Shown piece by piece: positions 33,757 to 41,692 of a stretch of 64,000 nt of DNA. The translations under genes and the position numbers were made by a program. Numbering within the stretch: position 1 is the stretch's first letter; the number at the start of each line of letters is the position of its first letter. Location of the stretch: NCBI RefSeq assembly GCF_900169565.1, contig NZ_LT828648.1, positions 1,056,876-1,120,875 of the forward strand, written 5' to 3'. Below the pieces are notes generated by a model. It was not told the origin of the DNA, did not search any database, and saw only the letters and a program-made list of their open reading frames with translations. The DNA is from Nitrospira japonica. Its GTDB lineage: Bacteria > Nitrospirota > Nitrospiria > Nitrospirales > Nitrospiraceae.

Positions 33757-33772
33757 CGGTCTGTGTCTTGCA
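33757..33772 (+). promoter_or_regulatory. Sigma-54-like promoter for the SDR gene
   Basis: CGGTCTGTGTCTTGCA has correct GG-N10-GC spacing and CTTGCA at -12. It lies 56 bases upstream of the SDR start codon. Confidence 0.6.
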
Positions 33773-33828
33773 GCCGATGTAACGAACGAATACTCATTCG
33801 GTGAGCGCTTAGGAAGCCCGCTGGAGTC

Positions 33829-34698
33829 ATGGTCATGACAGAGACAAAAAAGATTCAACGGCCGCCTCAGCGCCAAAAAGGTCAGCCCGGGCAAGAGGAC
33901 GAGATGACGCCGCGGCCGGCCAGCGACCGGGAAACTCGCCATGGGAGCGGTAAGCTGCGTGACAAAGTCGTGTTGATTACCGGCGGGGACAGCGGAATTG
34001 GCCGGGCAGCAGCCATCGCCTATGCCCGAGAGGGAGGCGACGTGTCGATCGTGTATCTGAATGAGCACAAAGACGCGGAGGATACCAAGCGCCTCGTCGA
34101 ACAGGAGGGCCGCCGATGTTTGACGATTGCCGGGGACATCGGTGACGAGGCGTTTTGTCGGAGCGCCGTGGAACGGACTGTCAAGGAGTTCGGCCGGCTC
34201 GACGTGCTGGTGAACAACGCAGCGGAACAACATCCTCAGGATCGTCTCGAAGAAATCACGGCCGAGCAGCTTGAGCGCACCTTTCGCACGAACATCTTTT
34301 CATTTTTTTATATGAGCAAGGCGGCGTTGCCGCACTTGAAGGAGGGAAGCGCGATCGTCAACACCACGTCGGTGACGTCCTACAAGGGCAGTGCGCACCT
34401 GCTCGATTACGCCTCGACCAAGGGGGCGATCGTGGCGTTTACCCGCTCCTTGTCGCAAGCGCTGGCGGATCGCAAGATCAGAGTCAATGCCGTCGCTCCC
34501 GGCCCGATCTGGACGCCTCTGATTCCCGCGACGTTTCCGGCGGACAAAGTCGCCACTTTCGGATCCGACGTGCCCATGAAGCGAGCGGGTCAACCGGAGG
34601 AAGTCGCGCCGAGTTTCGTGTTCCTGGCCTCGGAGGATTCCTCGTACATGACAGGACAGGTTCTGCATCCCAATGGGGGCACCATCGTCAACGGATAG
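33829..34698 (+). CDS. SDR-family oxidoreductase (glucose/ribitol dehydrogenase-like)
   Basis: 289 aa. A 40-residue N-terminal extension (Gln/Pro-rich) precedes the SDR fold: VVLITGGDSGIGRAAA, DVLVNNAAEQHP, catalytic TTSVTSYKGSAHLLDYASTKGAIVAFT (in parts: Ser, Tyr, Lys), and a C-terminal MTGQVLHPNGGTIVNG. This matches the YghA/GspA39-like group of stress-associated SDRs. ATG 33829 or ATG 33835 starts it. It is divergent from the PLD-DedA gene and shares activator sites with it. Confidence 0.92.
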   Translation: MVMTETKKIQRPPQRQKGQPGQEDEMTPRPASDRETRHGSGKLRDKVVLITGGDSGIGRAAAIAYAREGGDVSIVYLNEHKDAEDTKRLVEQEGRRCLTIAGDIGDEAFCRSAVERTVKEFGRLDVLVNNAAEQHPQDRLEEITAEQLERTFRTNIFSFFYMSKAALPHLKEGSAIVNTTSVTSYKGSAHLLDYASTKGAIVAFTRSLSQALADRKIRVNAVAPGPIWTPLIPATFPADKVATFGSDVPMKRAGQPEEVAPSFVFLASEDSSYMTGQVLHPNGGTIVNG

Positions 34699-34731
34699 CC
34701 GGAGCCGTCGAGTGCGTCGTTATTCACGACA

Positions 34732-34770
34732 AAGAAGCCAATAAGAAGCCAAATGGAAAGAAGCCAAAAT
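34732..34770 (+). repeat. Three direct repeats before the hemerythrin gene
   Basis: AAGAAGCCAA occurs three times (34732, 34743 and 34758), separated by A/T-rich spacers, directly upstream of the hemerythrin ribosome site. The repeat is A-rich in an otherwise GC-rich genome. Confidence 0.6.
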
Positions 34771-34782
34771 GGAGGAGAAGTC

Positions 34783-35397
34783 ATGGCCAAGCGGATGCCG
34801 AAGCAGTCACCGGACGAGCAACGGAAACCGTCGCAGCCGGTCAATGCGGTTCAGCTGCTGAAAGCGGATCATCGCCACGTTCAAAAATTGTTCGAGCAAT
34901 TCAAAGCGGCTCCGGCCGGGGACAAGGCGTCCCTGGCCGCCCGCCTGTTCGTCTTTCTTGACGTTCACGGCCGGATAGAGGAAGAACTCGTCTACCCCGC
35001 AGTGCGGGCAAGCATGGAATCGTCGGCTTCTATCCAGGCGCATGACGCTTCGGACCAGGGCGACGACGGAGAGGACGCGGAGATGGCCCCGCTCAACGGC
35101 GTGGAACTGGATCTTCCCGAAGAAGATGACGAGGAATCGGATGGGGCGGTCGCGATGGCGTATGAGAGCCATCAGATCATCAGGGATCTCATCCAGCAAC
35201 TCCGTTCCATCGAGACGGATCACGACGATTATCATGAACTGTTCGACGAACTGGAGGAAGTCGTGATCGAACACGTCGCGGAAGAAGAGAACGAAATTCT
35301 TCCGCTGTTGGCCGATACGTCCGACATCCGCGCATTGGGTTCTGAACTGCAGCGACGCAAAGACGAGTTGACGTCGCGCGCATCTCTCGCCGCCTAG
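34783..35397 (+). CDS. Hemerythrin-like protein with acidic insertion
   Basis: 204 aa. HHE-type motifs: LLKADHRHVQKLFEQF, VHGRIEEELVYPAV, YESHQIIRDLIQQL and EHVAEEENEILPLL, giving the His/Glu set of a di-iron four-helix bundle. Between helices 2 and 3 (about residues 85-125) it has an insertion rich in Asp and Glu, absent from the neighbour at 37120. Likely role: O2/NO sensing or iron/redox protection in the cytoplasm. ATG 34783 follows GGAGGAGAAGTC. Confidence 0.88.
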   Translation: MAKRMPKQSPDEQRKPSQPVNAVQLLKADHRHVQKLFEQFKAAPAGDKASLAARLFVFLDVHGRIEEELVYPAVRASMESSASIQAHDASDQGDDGEDAEMAPLNGVELDLPEEDDEESDGAVAMAYESHQIIRDLIQQLRSIETDHDDYHELFDELEEVVIEHVAEEENEILPLLADTSDIRALGSELQRRKDELTSRASLAA

Positions 35398-35430
35398 TGC
35401 GGCGCCGTCTCCGAGAGGAGGAAGGGTCGC

Positions 35431-36186
35431 ATGACCTGCGTCGCACCCGTTCCGTCGGTCGCCCCCAAGTCTCTATCGGCTGCCTCGGCATCCGATGACG
35501 AACGCCCCCATACCTTGTCCGTCGATGTGGGATCGACATGGATCAGGGCGCTCGTACTGGATGGACGGGGGCACCCCGTCAGGCCGTTGCATGAGGTGGG
35601 GTTCGCCAAGACTCCATCGCATCCAACGCCGGAAGCACTCATGGAAACCGTGGCGAGCTTAGGAACACGCGCCGAACCGTTTGGGCGGGCATCCATCGGA
35701 TTTCCCGGCGTGCTGCACGACGGAATCGTCTGCCGCTCGGCGGTGTTTGGACCGGAGTGGATGGAAGTCCCGCTCGCACCTCTCATGGAACTGCGCTTGC
35801 GTTGCCCTGTGAAGGCGGTTCGCGCGATCGATCTGCACGGGTGGGGAGTGATTCATGGGCGCGGTACGGAACTGCTGCTCGCCGTGGGCTCCCGCATGGA
35901 TGTCGCCTTGTTTCGTGACGGAGTTCCGGTTCCGAATATGACGCTGGGAAAATATCGGCCGGACCCCGCTCGATTCGAACTCGACGGACCCGCCGCATGG
36001 ACGAGACGATTCTGGAAAATGGCCGCGGATTTGCGCAAACGATTCCACTACGACCGGCTGTACATAGGCGGTCCTTATGCGGGACGGATGGGAATGATAC
36101 CGTTGCCGTCCGACGTGACGATCACGGCGTCACTGAACGGCCTCCTTGGAGGGGTGGCACCGTGGGATGGTCGGAGATACTGTTAA
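35431..36186 (+). CDS. ROK-family pseudokinase (polyphosphate glucokinase-like)
   Basis: 251 aa. After a 25-residue extension the ROK fold is recognisable: LSVDVGSTWIRALVLD (residues 29-44), SIGFPGVLHDGIVCRSA and GTELLLAVG with FRDGVPVPNMTLGKY. The catalytic Asn-Asp of ROK kinases is replaced by Arg131-Ala132 (VKAVRAIDLHGWG, where VRVANDADVQGLG would be typical), and the GTG phosphate loop reads GSR (153-155). Glucokinase activity is therefore unlikely; a regulatory or sugar-binding role is possible. It lies between a hemerythrin gene and the sites controlling the DksA-like gene. Confidence 0.8.
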   Translation: MTCVAPVPSVAPKSLSAASASDDERPHTLSVDVGSTWIRALVLDGRGHPVRPLHEVGFAKTPSHPTPEALMETVASLGTRAEPFGRASIGFPGVLHDGIVCRSAVFGPEWMEVPLAPLMELRLRCPVKAVRAIDLHGWGVIHGRGTELLLAVGSRMDVALFRDGVPVPNMTLGKYRPDPARFELDGPAAWTRRFWKMAADLRKRFHYDRLYIGGPYAGRMGMIPLPSDVTITASLNGLLGGVAPWDGRRYC

Positions 36187-36261
36187 GAGACCGTTGTCTT
36201 TCGTTGACGCACGGGCCGAGGAAAGGAACGTAGTCGGACGCGCCCCCGTTCGAACCGTTTC

Positions 36262-36300
36262 GTCGCGGACGTGAGAGTTGCCCACTGCTCACCCCGCGAC
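36262..36300 (+). other. Strong two-part hairpin downstream of the ROK gene
   Basis: GTCGCGG pairs with CCGCGAC and inside it GTGAG pairs with CTCAC; the structure is followed by TCTTTT. It could be a terminator, or the body of a small RNA that ends at the terminator at 36337. Confidence 0.55.
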
Positions 36301-36336
36301 TCTTTTGCACCGGCGAGTTCAACGAGAGATGGCGCA

Positions 36337-36368
36337 AGGCAGAGGAGATCCGTCTCCTCTGCCTTTTT
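36337..36368 (+). terminator. Rho-independent terminator
   Basis: AGGCAGAGGAGA and TCTCCTCTGCCT form a perfect 12-bp stem around TCCG, followed by a TTTTT run. It is the clearest intrinsic terminator in the window and ends transcription from the ROK gene or from a small RNA starting in the 150-bp gap before it. Confidence 0.9.
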
Positions 36369-36411
36369 CATAACGTCCGTCCGCAATCGGCGGCGTGCAT
36401 TCCACCCACCT

Positions 36412-36442
36412 GACGGATTGTCCCCGTTCGAGACAACTTGAC
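36412..36442. promoter_or_regulatory. Paired GACA-N3-TGTC-like activator sites
   Basis: GACGGATTGTC (36412-36422) and GACAACTTGAC (36432-36442), each one base from the perfect dyad, are centred 20 bp apart and lie 117 bp upstream of the -24 element at 36553. Confidence 0.55.
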
Positions 36443-36552
36443 CCACACGAGTCGATCTCAAAATGGGACGGGAGCCGTCCGTCTCCGCCTCCACTGCAGG
36501 AAAATCAAACAAAACCCTCGGTCGATCGTGCGGAGGCGTGCGGGGTCTCTCG

Positions 36553-36568
36553 CGGCTCCGGACTTGCA
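36553..36568 (+). promoter_or_regulatory. Sigma-54-like promoter for the DksA-like gene
   Basis: CGGCTCCGGACTTGCA has the correct GG-N10-GC spacing and CTTGCA at -12. It lies 53 bases upstream of the DksA-like start codon. Confidence 0.65.
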
Positions 36569-36621
36569 CGAGGCTATCGAATCATGCTGAACGGTCTCAC
36601 TTTTTCATCCAAGGAGTTGCC

Positions 36622-37035
36622 ATGAACAAGACCACAACGGAAACCGAGCGGCAGTCGGACGTCCTGCGGGCCCTGCTCCTCGAGCGACGTGCGACCTTGC
36701 AACGAGAGATCGATCGGTTGATCGCCCAACATCGGGATCAGCACGGTCATTTTCAAGACAGCTCGGTACTGGATCTCGAAGACATGTCGTTACGGGATGC
36801 CACGGCGGCGCAGCAGATCGCCTTGCTGGAAGCCAGAACGCGGCAGCGGATCCAACTGGATGAAGCTCTGCGGCGCCTGGATGAAGGCACCTATGGCGTC
36901 TGTGAAGACTGCGAGGAGCCGATCTCCGCAGGCAGGCTGCGGGCACTCCCGTTCGCGCGCCGCTGTGTGGCCTGTCAGGAGCAATTCGAGGTGTTCGAGC
37001 GCATCGTGCAGCGCGAGGATCGCGAGGAAGCTTGA
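36622..37035 (+). CDS. DksA/TraR-family C4 zinc-finger protein
   Basis: 137 aa. An N-terminal coiled coil (LLLERRATLQREIDRLIAQH, then LLEARTRQRIQLDEALRRL) and a C-terminal C4 zinc finger (CEDCEEPISAGRLRALPFARRCVACQ) show the DksA/TraR arrangement. Such proteins enter the RNA polymerase secondary channel; short family members can act in stress responses independent of ppGpp. Acidic coiled-coil tip residues are partly present. ATG 36622 follows AAGGAGTTGCC. Sigma-54-like control is inferred from the promoter and sites upstream. Confidence 0.92.
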   Translation: MNKTTTETERQSDVLRALLLERRATLQREIDRLIAQHRDQHGHFQDSSVLDLEDMSLRDATAAQQIALLEARTRQRIQLDEALRRLDEGTYGVCEDCEEPISAGRLRALPFARRCVACQEQFEVFERIVQREDREEA

Positions 37036-37048
37036 GCCGGATCCGTCT

Positions 37049-37067
37049 GCGGAACAGAAGGTTCCGC
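37049..37067. other. Hairpin between the DksA-like and hemerythrin genes
   Basis: GCGGAAC and GTTCCGC form a perfect 7-bp stem around AGAAG, 14 bases after the DksA-like stop. Without a U-tract it is at most a weak or Rho-assisted terminator. Confidence 0.45.
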
Positions 37068-37119
37068 CACTGAGACATGTCGAATCCGAGGCATATGAAA
37101 ATCGATAAGGAGAACGCCC

Positions 37120-37647
37120 ATGCGTCACGATACGTCGGATAAAACCCAGGAACAGGACGTCGAGGAAACGACGGATGTGTTCGAGAGCTTGAAAGCCGAT
37201 CATCGGATGGTCAAAGAGTGGTTCGCCAAATTCGAAGAAGCGGACAAGCCCACCAAGTCGTCCATCGCGGAGGACACACTCGCGGCATTGGAGGTCCATA
37301 CGGCGATCGAGGAGGAACTCGTCTATCCCGCCATCGCCGAGGTGATCGACGACGAGGATGGAATAAAGGAAGCCATCGAGGAACACCACGTCGCCAAGCT
37401 CTTGATCAAGGAACTGCGCCGGATGAAACCGGGCGAGGACGCCTTTGCGACGAAGTTCAAGGTGTTGGGCGAACTCGTGTCGCATCATATCGAAGAGGAG
37501 GAAGGCGAAATGTTTCCCCAGGCCGAGGAGGCCGGCATTGACACGGAATCTTTGTCGCGCGACGTCATGAAGCGAAAGGCGGCGCTGATGCGGCGGCATG
37601 GGGGAGGAAAAAAGTCTTCCGCGCCTCGCCGCCGAAAGGCCGCATGA
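37120..37647 (+). CDS. Hemerythrin-like protein
   Basis: 175 aa with HHE motifs LKADHRMVKEWFAKF, VHTAIEEELVYPAI, EEHHVAKLLIKEL and SHHIEEEEGEMFPQ, which supply the His and Glu ligands of a di-iron site. The C-terminus is basic (GGGKKSSAPRRRKAA). It is a paralogue of the protein at 34783 but lacks its acidic insertion. ATG 37120 follows AAGGAGAACGCCC. Likely part of an oxygen, NO or iron stress response. Confidence 0.9.
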   Translation: MRHDTSDKTQEQDVEETTDVFESLKADHRMVKEWFAKFEEADKPTKSSIAEDTLAALEVHTAIEEELVYPAIAEVIDDEDGIKEAIEEHHVAKLLIKELRRMKPGEDAFATKFKVLGELVSHHIEEEEGEMFPQAEEAGIDTESLSRDVMKRKAALMRRHGGGKKSSAPRRRKAA

Positions 37648-37672
37648 GCGGTCCGGACGGAAGACGGACATC

Positions 37673-38149
37673 GTGATTCATGCCGGGGACATGTTGCTGT
37701 GGGGCCTGCTGGCGACAGGATTGTTGACGACCTTGTTGCGCGCCGGTCAAGCACTGCATCTCACTCGCATGGATCCCACGCTGCTGCTGGGTACGATGGT
37801 CACGCCGGACCGCGACCGGGCCAAGATGATCGGATTCGTGATCCATTTTCTGAACGGCTGGTGGATCGCCCTCGTCTATGTCCTGTTCTTCCATGCATTG
37901 GGGTTCGCGGAATGGTGGTTGGGGGCGCTGCTGGCCGTCGCCCATACGGCGTTTGTCTTATTGGTAGTCCTTCCCAGTTTGCCGGGCATTCATCCCCGCA
38001 TGGCCTCCGACGAGAGTGGGCCCACCCCGACGCGCATGCTCGAACCTCCGGGATTTCTGGCGTTGAACTATGGCGTCCGCACGCCGGCGGCGGTCCTGAT
38101 CGCCCACCTCGTCTACGGTGCCGTGCTGGGCGCCTTCTACAACGTCTGA
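37673..38149 (+). CDS. Membrane protein of unknown function
   Basis: About 158 aa with four hydrophobic helices (LLWGLLATGLLTTLL, GWWIALVYVLFFHALG, LGALLAVAHTAFVLLVVL, AAVLIAHLVYGAVLGAFY). No family assigned with certainty. The start is uncertain: GTG 37673 leaves 25 bases after the hemerythrin stop, ATG 37691 is possible, and a frame open to 37598 would overlap that gene. Its 3' end overlaps the convergent GH15 gene by 13 bases. Confidence 0.7.
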   Translation: MIHAGDMLLWGLLATGLLTTLLRAGQALHLTRMDPTLLLGTMVTPDRDRAKMIGFVIHFLNGWWIALVYVLFFHALGFAEWWLGALLAVAHTAFVLLVVLPSLPGIHPRMASDESGPTPTRMLEPPGFLALNYGVRTPAAVLIAHLVYGAVLGAFYNV

Positions 38150-39948
38150 GCGTCGGTCGCCAAGCCCGCCGTCGCTCGATCCCCCTCGACCATCAATAGC
38201 GCGCGCAGGTGCGCGACATGGGTCAACGCCAGGGGAAAGTTTCCGAGAAATGCCTCGTTATCGTCCTGGATTTCCTCGGGGAATAACCCGACGTCGTTGG
38301 CATACGCGCGCATCTGTGACAGCAGTTCCTCGGCTTCGGCCGTGCGTCCCGCCGCTGCCAGTGCCTCGGCCAGCCAGAAGCTGCAGGCCAGGAACCGGCC
38401 TTCCTTTCCGCCGGAGGCCGCTTCCGGAAGATAGCGATACACGAGCGGACCTCGACTCAGCGCCCGCTGCACCGAGGCGATCGTCGACCGCATGCGGGGA
38501 TCCTGACTATTGATGAAGCCGTAGGTTCCGAAGGTGAGTGCGGACGCGTCCACACTCGTACCGCCCAGCACTTGGACGAAGCTGCGACGGCTGACCGAGT
38601 ACCCGGATCTGAGCACGACGTGCCGGATCGCGTCGCGAGTCCTGCTCCACGTATGGACGGAAGCGGCCAGGCCGAGGCGGGCCGCGAGCCGTTCAAGCCG
38701 CTCGAGCGCGACCCAGCACATGACCTTGGAATGGACATAATGCCGACGGCTGCCGCGGATTTCCCAGATTCCATGGTCCGGTTGCGCCCAGTCCGCCACC
38801 AAGAGGTCTCCGACCCGAACGAGCCAGCGTTTGGTGTCGCGGTCGACCGGATGGCCGCACTCCACGTAGAGGAGCAAGGTATCAAGAACCTCTCCGTAGA
38901 CGTCCAGCTGGGACTGTGCCGCCGCTTCGTTGCCCAGCCGGATCGGCCGGGATCCCCGATAGCCTTCCCATCGGGTCCATACACGCTCCGGAACCGAGGC
39001 TTCTCCGTAGAGGCTGTACAACACTTGGAGGGCCGGGAAGGTCAAGGTCGTCGCGTGGGTCATCCAGTGTGTAAAGGCGACCGCCTCCTGCTCGAAGCCC
39101 AGCCGAAAGAATGCGTGGGCTGTAAAGGAGGCGTCGCGCAGCCAGCAGTACCGGTAGTCCCAATTGAGGTCCCCTCCGATCCGTTCGGGAAGGGACGTCG
39201 TCGGTGCCGCCACGATCGAGCCGGAGGGTGCATGACTGAGCAGTTTGAGCGTGATCGCGCTGCGGACCACGTCATCGCGCGACGGGCCGACGTGCCGGCA
39301 GCGTGCCGCCCAAGCAGTCCAGTACGAGACCGTGTCGTGGATGGCATCCTCGGCCTCGGCCAGTCTGGGATAGACCGCCGGGGCGTCTTCGGCATATACG
39401 ATCCAGAGCGTGACCGATTGTCCGCGCGACAAGCGTACCTGTGCCGACAGCTCACCGGCCTCCACCAGCACGGGAGCATCGACCGCCACACACAGCATGC
39501 GGCCGCCGATGTCGGCGCAGTAACCGGCCTGGCCGCGCCGTTTGAAATCCGGAATCTTCTGCCCGTCGTCCGGCCTCGGCTTGACGACCAGCGCCATCTC
39601 CATCGTCCCGTCCAGGATCTGGAGCCGTCGTAACACCTGTCGCAACGGAAATCGTCCGTCGTCGGAGACCGGCATGAGATCCGTGAGGCATGCCACGCCG
39701 TCGACCGTGTGAAACTCGGTCGTGAGCACGGCGGTATTGGGCCGATAAGACCGGGTGGTGCGGTAAGTAGAGGTTGGGCGGACGGAACAATAGCCGCCCT
39801 CGTGGCGATCCAATAGGCGATTGAAGCAGGAAGGGCTGTCGAAATGAGGCAGGCAAAGCCAATCGATCGATCCGTCGCGGGATACAAGCGCGCCGGTTCG
39901 GCAATCGCCCACCAAGGCATAATCGGAGATGGGCGGATAATTGGTCAA
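38137..39948 (-). CDS. GH15 family glucoamylase-like glycoside hydrolase
   Basis: 603 aa. The N-terminal beta domain begins ISDYALVGDCRTGALVSRDGSIDWLCLPHFDSP, typical of bacterial GH15 proteins. The (alpha/alpha)6 barrel has the general-acid segment DLNWDYRYCWLRDASF and the base-side Glu in QPDHGIWEIRG. These enzymes release glucose from maltodextrins or hydrolyse trehalose; the exact substrate cannot be read from the sequence. ATG 39948 is the family start. It fits the glycogen/trehalose theme of the window. Confidence 0.93.
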   Translation of the reverse strand: MTNYPPISDYALVGDCRTGALVSRDGSIDWLCLPHFDSPSCFNRLLDRHEGGYCSVRPTSTYRTTRSYRPNTAVLTTEFHTVDGVACLTDLMPVSDDGRFPLRQVLRRLQILDGTMEMALVVKPRPDDGQKIPDFKRRGQAGYCADIGGRMLCVAVDAPVLVEAGELSAQVRLSRGQSVTLWIVYAEDAPAVYPRLAEAEDAIHDTVSYWTAWAARCRHVGPSRDDVVRSAITLKLLSHAPSGSIVAAPTTSLPERIGGDLNWDYRYCWLRDASFTAHAFFRLGFEQEAVAFTHWMTHATTLTFPALQVLYSLYGEASVPERVWTRWEGYRGSRPIRLGNEAAAQSQLDVYGEVLDTLLLYVECGHPVDRDTKRWLVRVGDLLVADWAQPDHGIWEIRGSRRHYVHSKVMCWVALERLERLAARLGLAASVHTWSRTRDAIRHVVLRSGYSVSRRSFVQVLGGTSVDASALTFGTYGFINSQDPRMRSTIASVQRALSRGPLVYRYLPEAASGGKEGRFLACSFWLAEALAAAGRTAEAEELLSQMRAYANDVGLFPEEIQDDNEAFLGNFPLALTHVAHLRALLMVEGDRATAGLATDAQTL

Positions 39949-39963
39949 GGATACAGCGTGTGG

Positions 39964-40336
39964 TTATTTCTCGACGGAGAATCCGTCATCCTTCCACCAG
40001 CGCCATCCGCCGTCGAGTTCCATCACGGGAAAACCGCGGCCCGCGAACTCGACGGCTGCCGTGGCAGCCAGGTGGCAGACGATTGAATAGCAGTAGAGCA
40101 CGTTGAGGCAATCCCTGCGTACGTAACCCCTGCGCCGCCGACCATCCCTCCTTGGGCAGGTTTATCGCGCCGGGAATGTGGCCTTCGGCATAGTCGTCTG
40201 CGGCACGGACATCGACGACGTTGACCTCGCCGCTCTTCATCAAGCGTTCCAGTTCGACGGGACCGATGGTAAAGGCCATCTTGGCCTCAAAAAAGTCCTT
40301 GGCTCTTGATAGATCTTGAATCGATGTGAGCGGCAT
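39964..40336 (-). pseudogene. Rhodanese-like gene with apparent frameshift
   Basis: ATG 40336 follows CGGAGGACAGCC and encodes a rhodanese start (VNVVDVRAADDYAEGHIPGAINLPKEGW). At the GGG run (40113-40115) the homology moves to another frame, which reads DCLNVLYCYSIVCHLAATA, then VEFAGRGFPVMELDGGW, and ends at 39964. The active-site Cys loop (CYSIVC) and the C-terminal half are therefore out of frame with the start. One base less in the G run restores a complete protein of about 123 aa. This is a sequencing error, a recent mutation or, less likely, recoding. Confidence 0.75.
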
Positions 40337-40365
40337 GGCTGTCCTCCGAAGAATCGTTGGGATTG

Positions 40366-40889
40366 CTACAGGCGAACCGATCCCAACGGTTCGGCCGATC
40401 GGTGGACGCGACGTCCCCGTACCGTGGATTCGTGATGCGTGATCCCGGTGGAGCTCCGGGCGCCGATCGTCGCCTGGTTGCCGCTATTCGCCGATCCGGG
40501 TGATCGTCGAAGCGTGCCGGATGGGCCGCTCCGATTCGAGCCGGCCGAACTGTGGAATTGCGTCTCCCGCGCTCGGGCGACAGTGAGGACTGTGTCCTCG
40601 CGGCATGGGCGAGCGACAGCAGGACCAGTCCCAATCCGCCGGCGGCGCATAGGAACACGATCGCGCGCCGGCTCAGCGACAATCGTGCGCGGGTTCGCTT
40701 GCCGACTGTCGCAGGCTGCACCCGTTCGCGGTCTCCGTCCGGCACCATTGAGGCCAGATCGATGGAGCGTCTGACGGTGTGATAAGGAAACGAGTCCGCG
40801 TCCCACGGTACCGATTCACTGGAGCCGAATCCATCGGCCCGACGCCTCGAACGTCCTGACCTGGCCATGAGGGTTGAGAAGAGAGTCAT
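40366..40889 (-). CDS. Single-pass membrane protein, probably frameshifted
   Basis: ATG 40889 overlaps the TGA of the upstream nucleotidyltransferase gene (ATGA). The first 95 residues are a basic, disordered N-terminus and a helix (AIVFLCAAGGLGLVLLSLAHA). In this frame the protein runs on to 40287, into the rhodanese gene, with an Arg/Pro-rich tail. A shift just after the helix instead gives REDTVLTVARARETQFH and a Ser/Gly-rich tail ending at 40366, just before the rhodanese ribosome site and with higher third-position GC. I favour the shifted product. No family recognised. Confidence 0.45.
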
Positions 40890-41692
40890 GGTGCGTTCAT
40901 CTCCTGGGTCAATACTTGGGTCATGTGGCGCGTTTCGGCCCACGTCAAGCTGCCGCGGGGAGGGTGCCGCGCGTCTTCGTATCCGCCCGGGTCCATGTCG
41001 ACCAGATACTGGGACCATGAGAGCAGCGTCCCTTGGCACACGCGAGGATCGGAGGGAAGGCTTTGCATGTCGAGCGTAATGCGCCGCAGCATCTCTTGCA
41101 TGAACCACTCGGGAACCCGGAGGCGATGCGCGGGGTAAATGTATCCGAACAGCAATACATGGCTGAACAGGACCCGCCAATGGACGTTGAAACGGCGGAG
41201 CAGCCTGGCCCAGTCCATCAGATGGACTCGCGCACGCAAGAGATGCGCAATGTCTCCGCCGTCATACCGGTGTCGTTCCATCACGAACGCCTTGGACCAC
41301 AACATTTCTTCCGCCGGCACCACCTTGACGCTGTGACCAAGAACGACTGATGGCATGGCGTGCTCGAACCACAGGTCGTCGACCACGCAGAGCCCGTTTC
41401 CGGAATTGAAGATGACGTCGACGCTATACTCCCCCTGCCAAGCTTTGCCCAACCAATGGGTGAACCGCCATTCGGTCTGAAAGCCGGCCCGACCGAGAGC
41501 ATCCATGAGCCGGTGACGGTCCGCCGATCGAACGAAAAGGTCCAAATCCTTGGTACGGCGGACCAACCCGGTATAGCTTTCCAATGCGAAAGCGCCGCCG
41601 ACAAGAAATGGCACCCCGCAGGCCTCAAGGGTGGCCAGCGCCTGCCGGTAGACGTCATGAGCCCGGTCTTCAAGCATTCCGTTGGACTGCAT
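40886..41692 (-). CDS. Nucleotidyltransferase-fold protein
   Basis: 268 aa. The N-terminal half carries the minimal nucleotidyltransferase signature GVPFLVGGAFALESYTG and DLDLFVRSADR (Gly-Gly, then Asp-x-Asp), like MNT/AbiEii-type proteins. The rest is helical with many Trp and Arg and no HEPN domain. It could modify a sugar, antibiotic or toxin partner; no target is visible. ATG 41692 follows GGGAGGACTTTC and overlaps the upstream phosphoesterase by 23 bases, so the two are probably coupled. Confidence 0.85.
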   Translation of the reverse strand: MQSNGMLEDRAHDVYRQALATLEACGVPFLVGGAFALESYTGLVRRTKDLDLFVRSADRHRLMDALGRAGFQTEWRFTHWLGKAWQGEYSVDVIFNSGNGLCVVDDLWFEHAMPSVVLGHSVKVVPAEEMLWSKAFVMERHRYDGGDIAHLLRARVHLMDWARLLRRFNVHWRVLFSHVLLFGYIYPAHRLRVPEWFMQEMLRRITLDMQSLPSDPRVCQGTLLSWSQYLVDMDPGGYEDARHPPRGSLTWAETRHMTQVLTQEMNAP

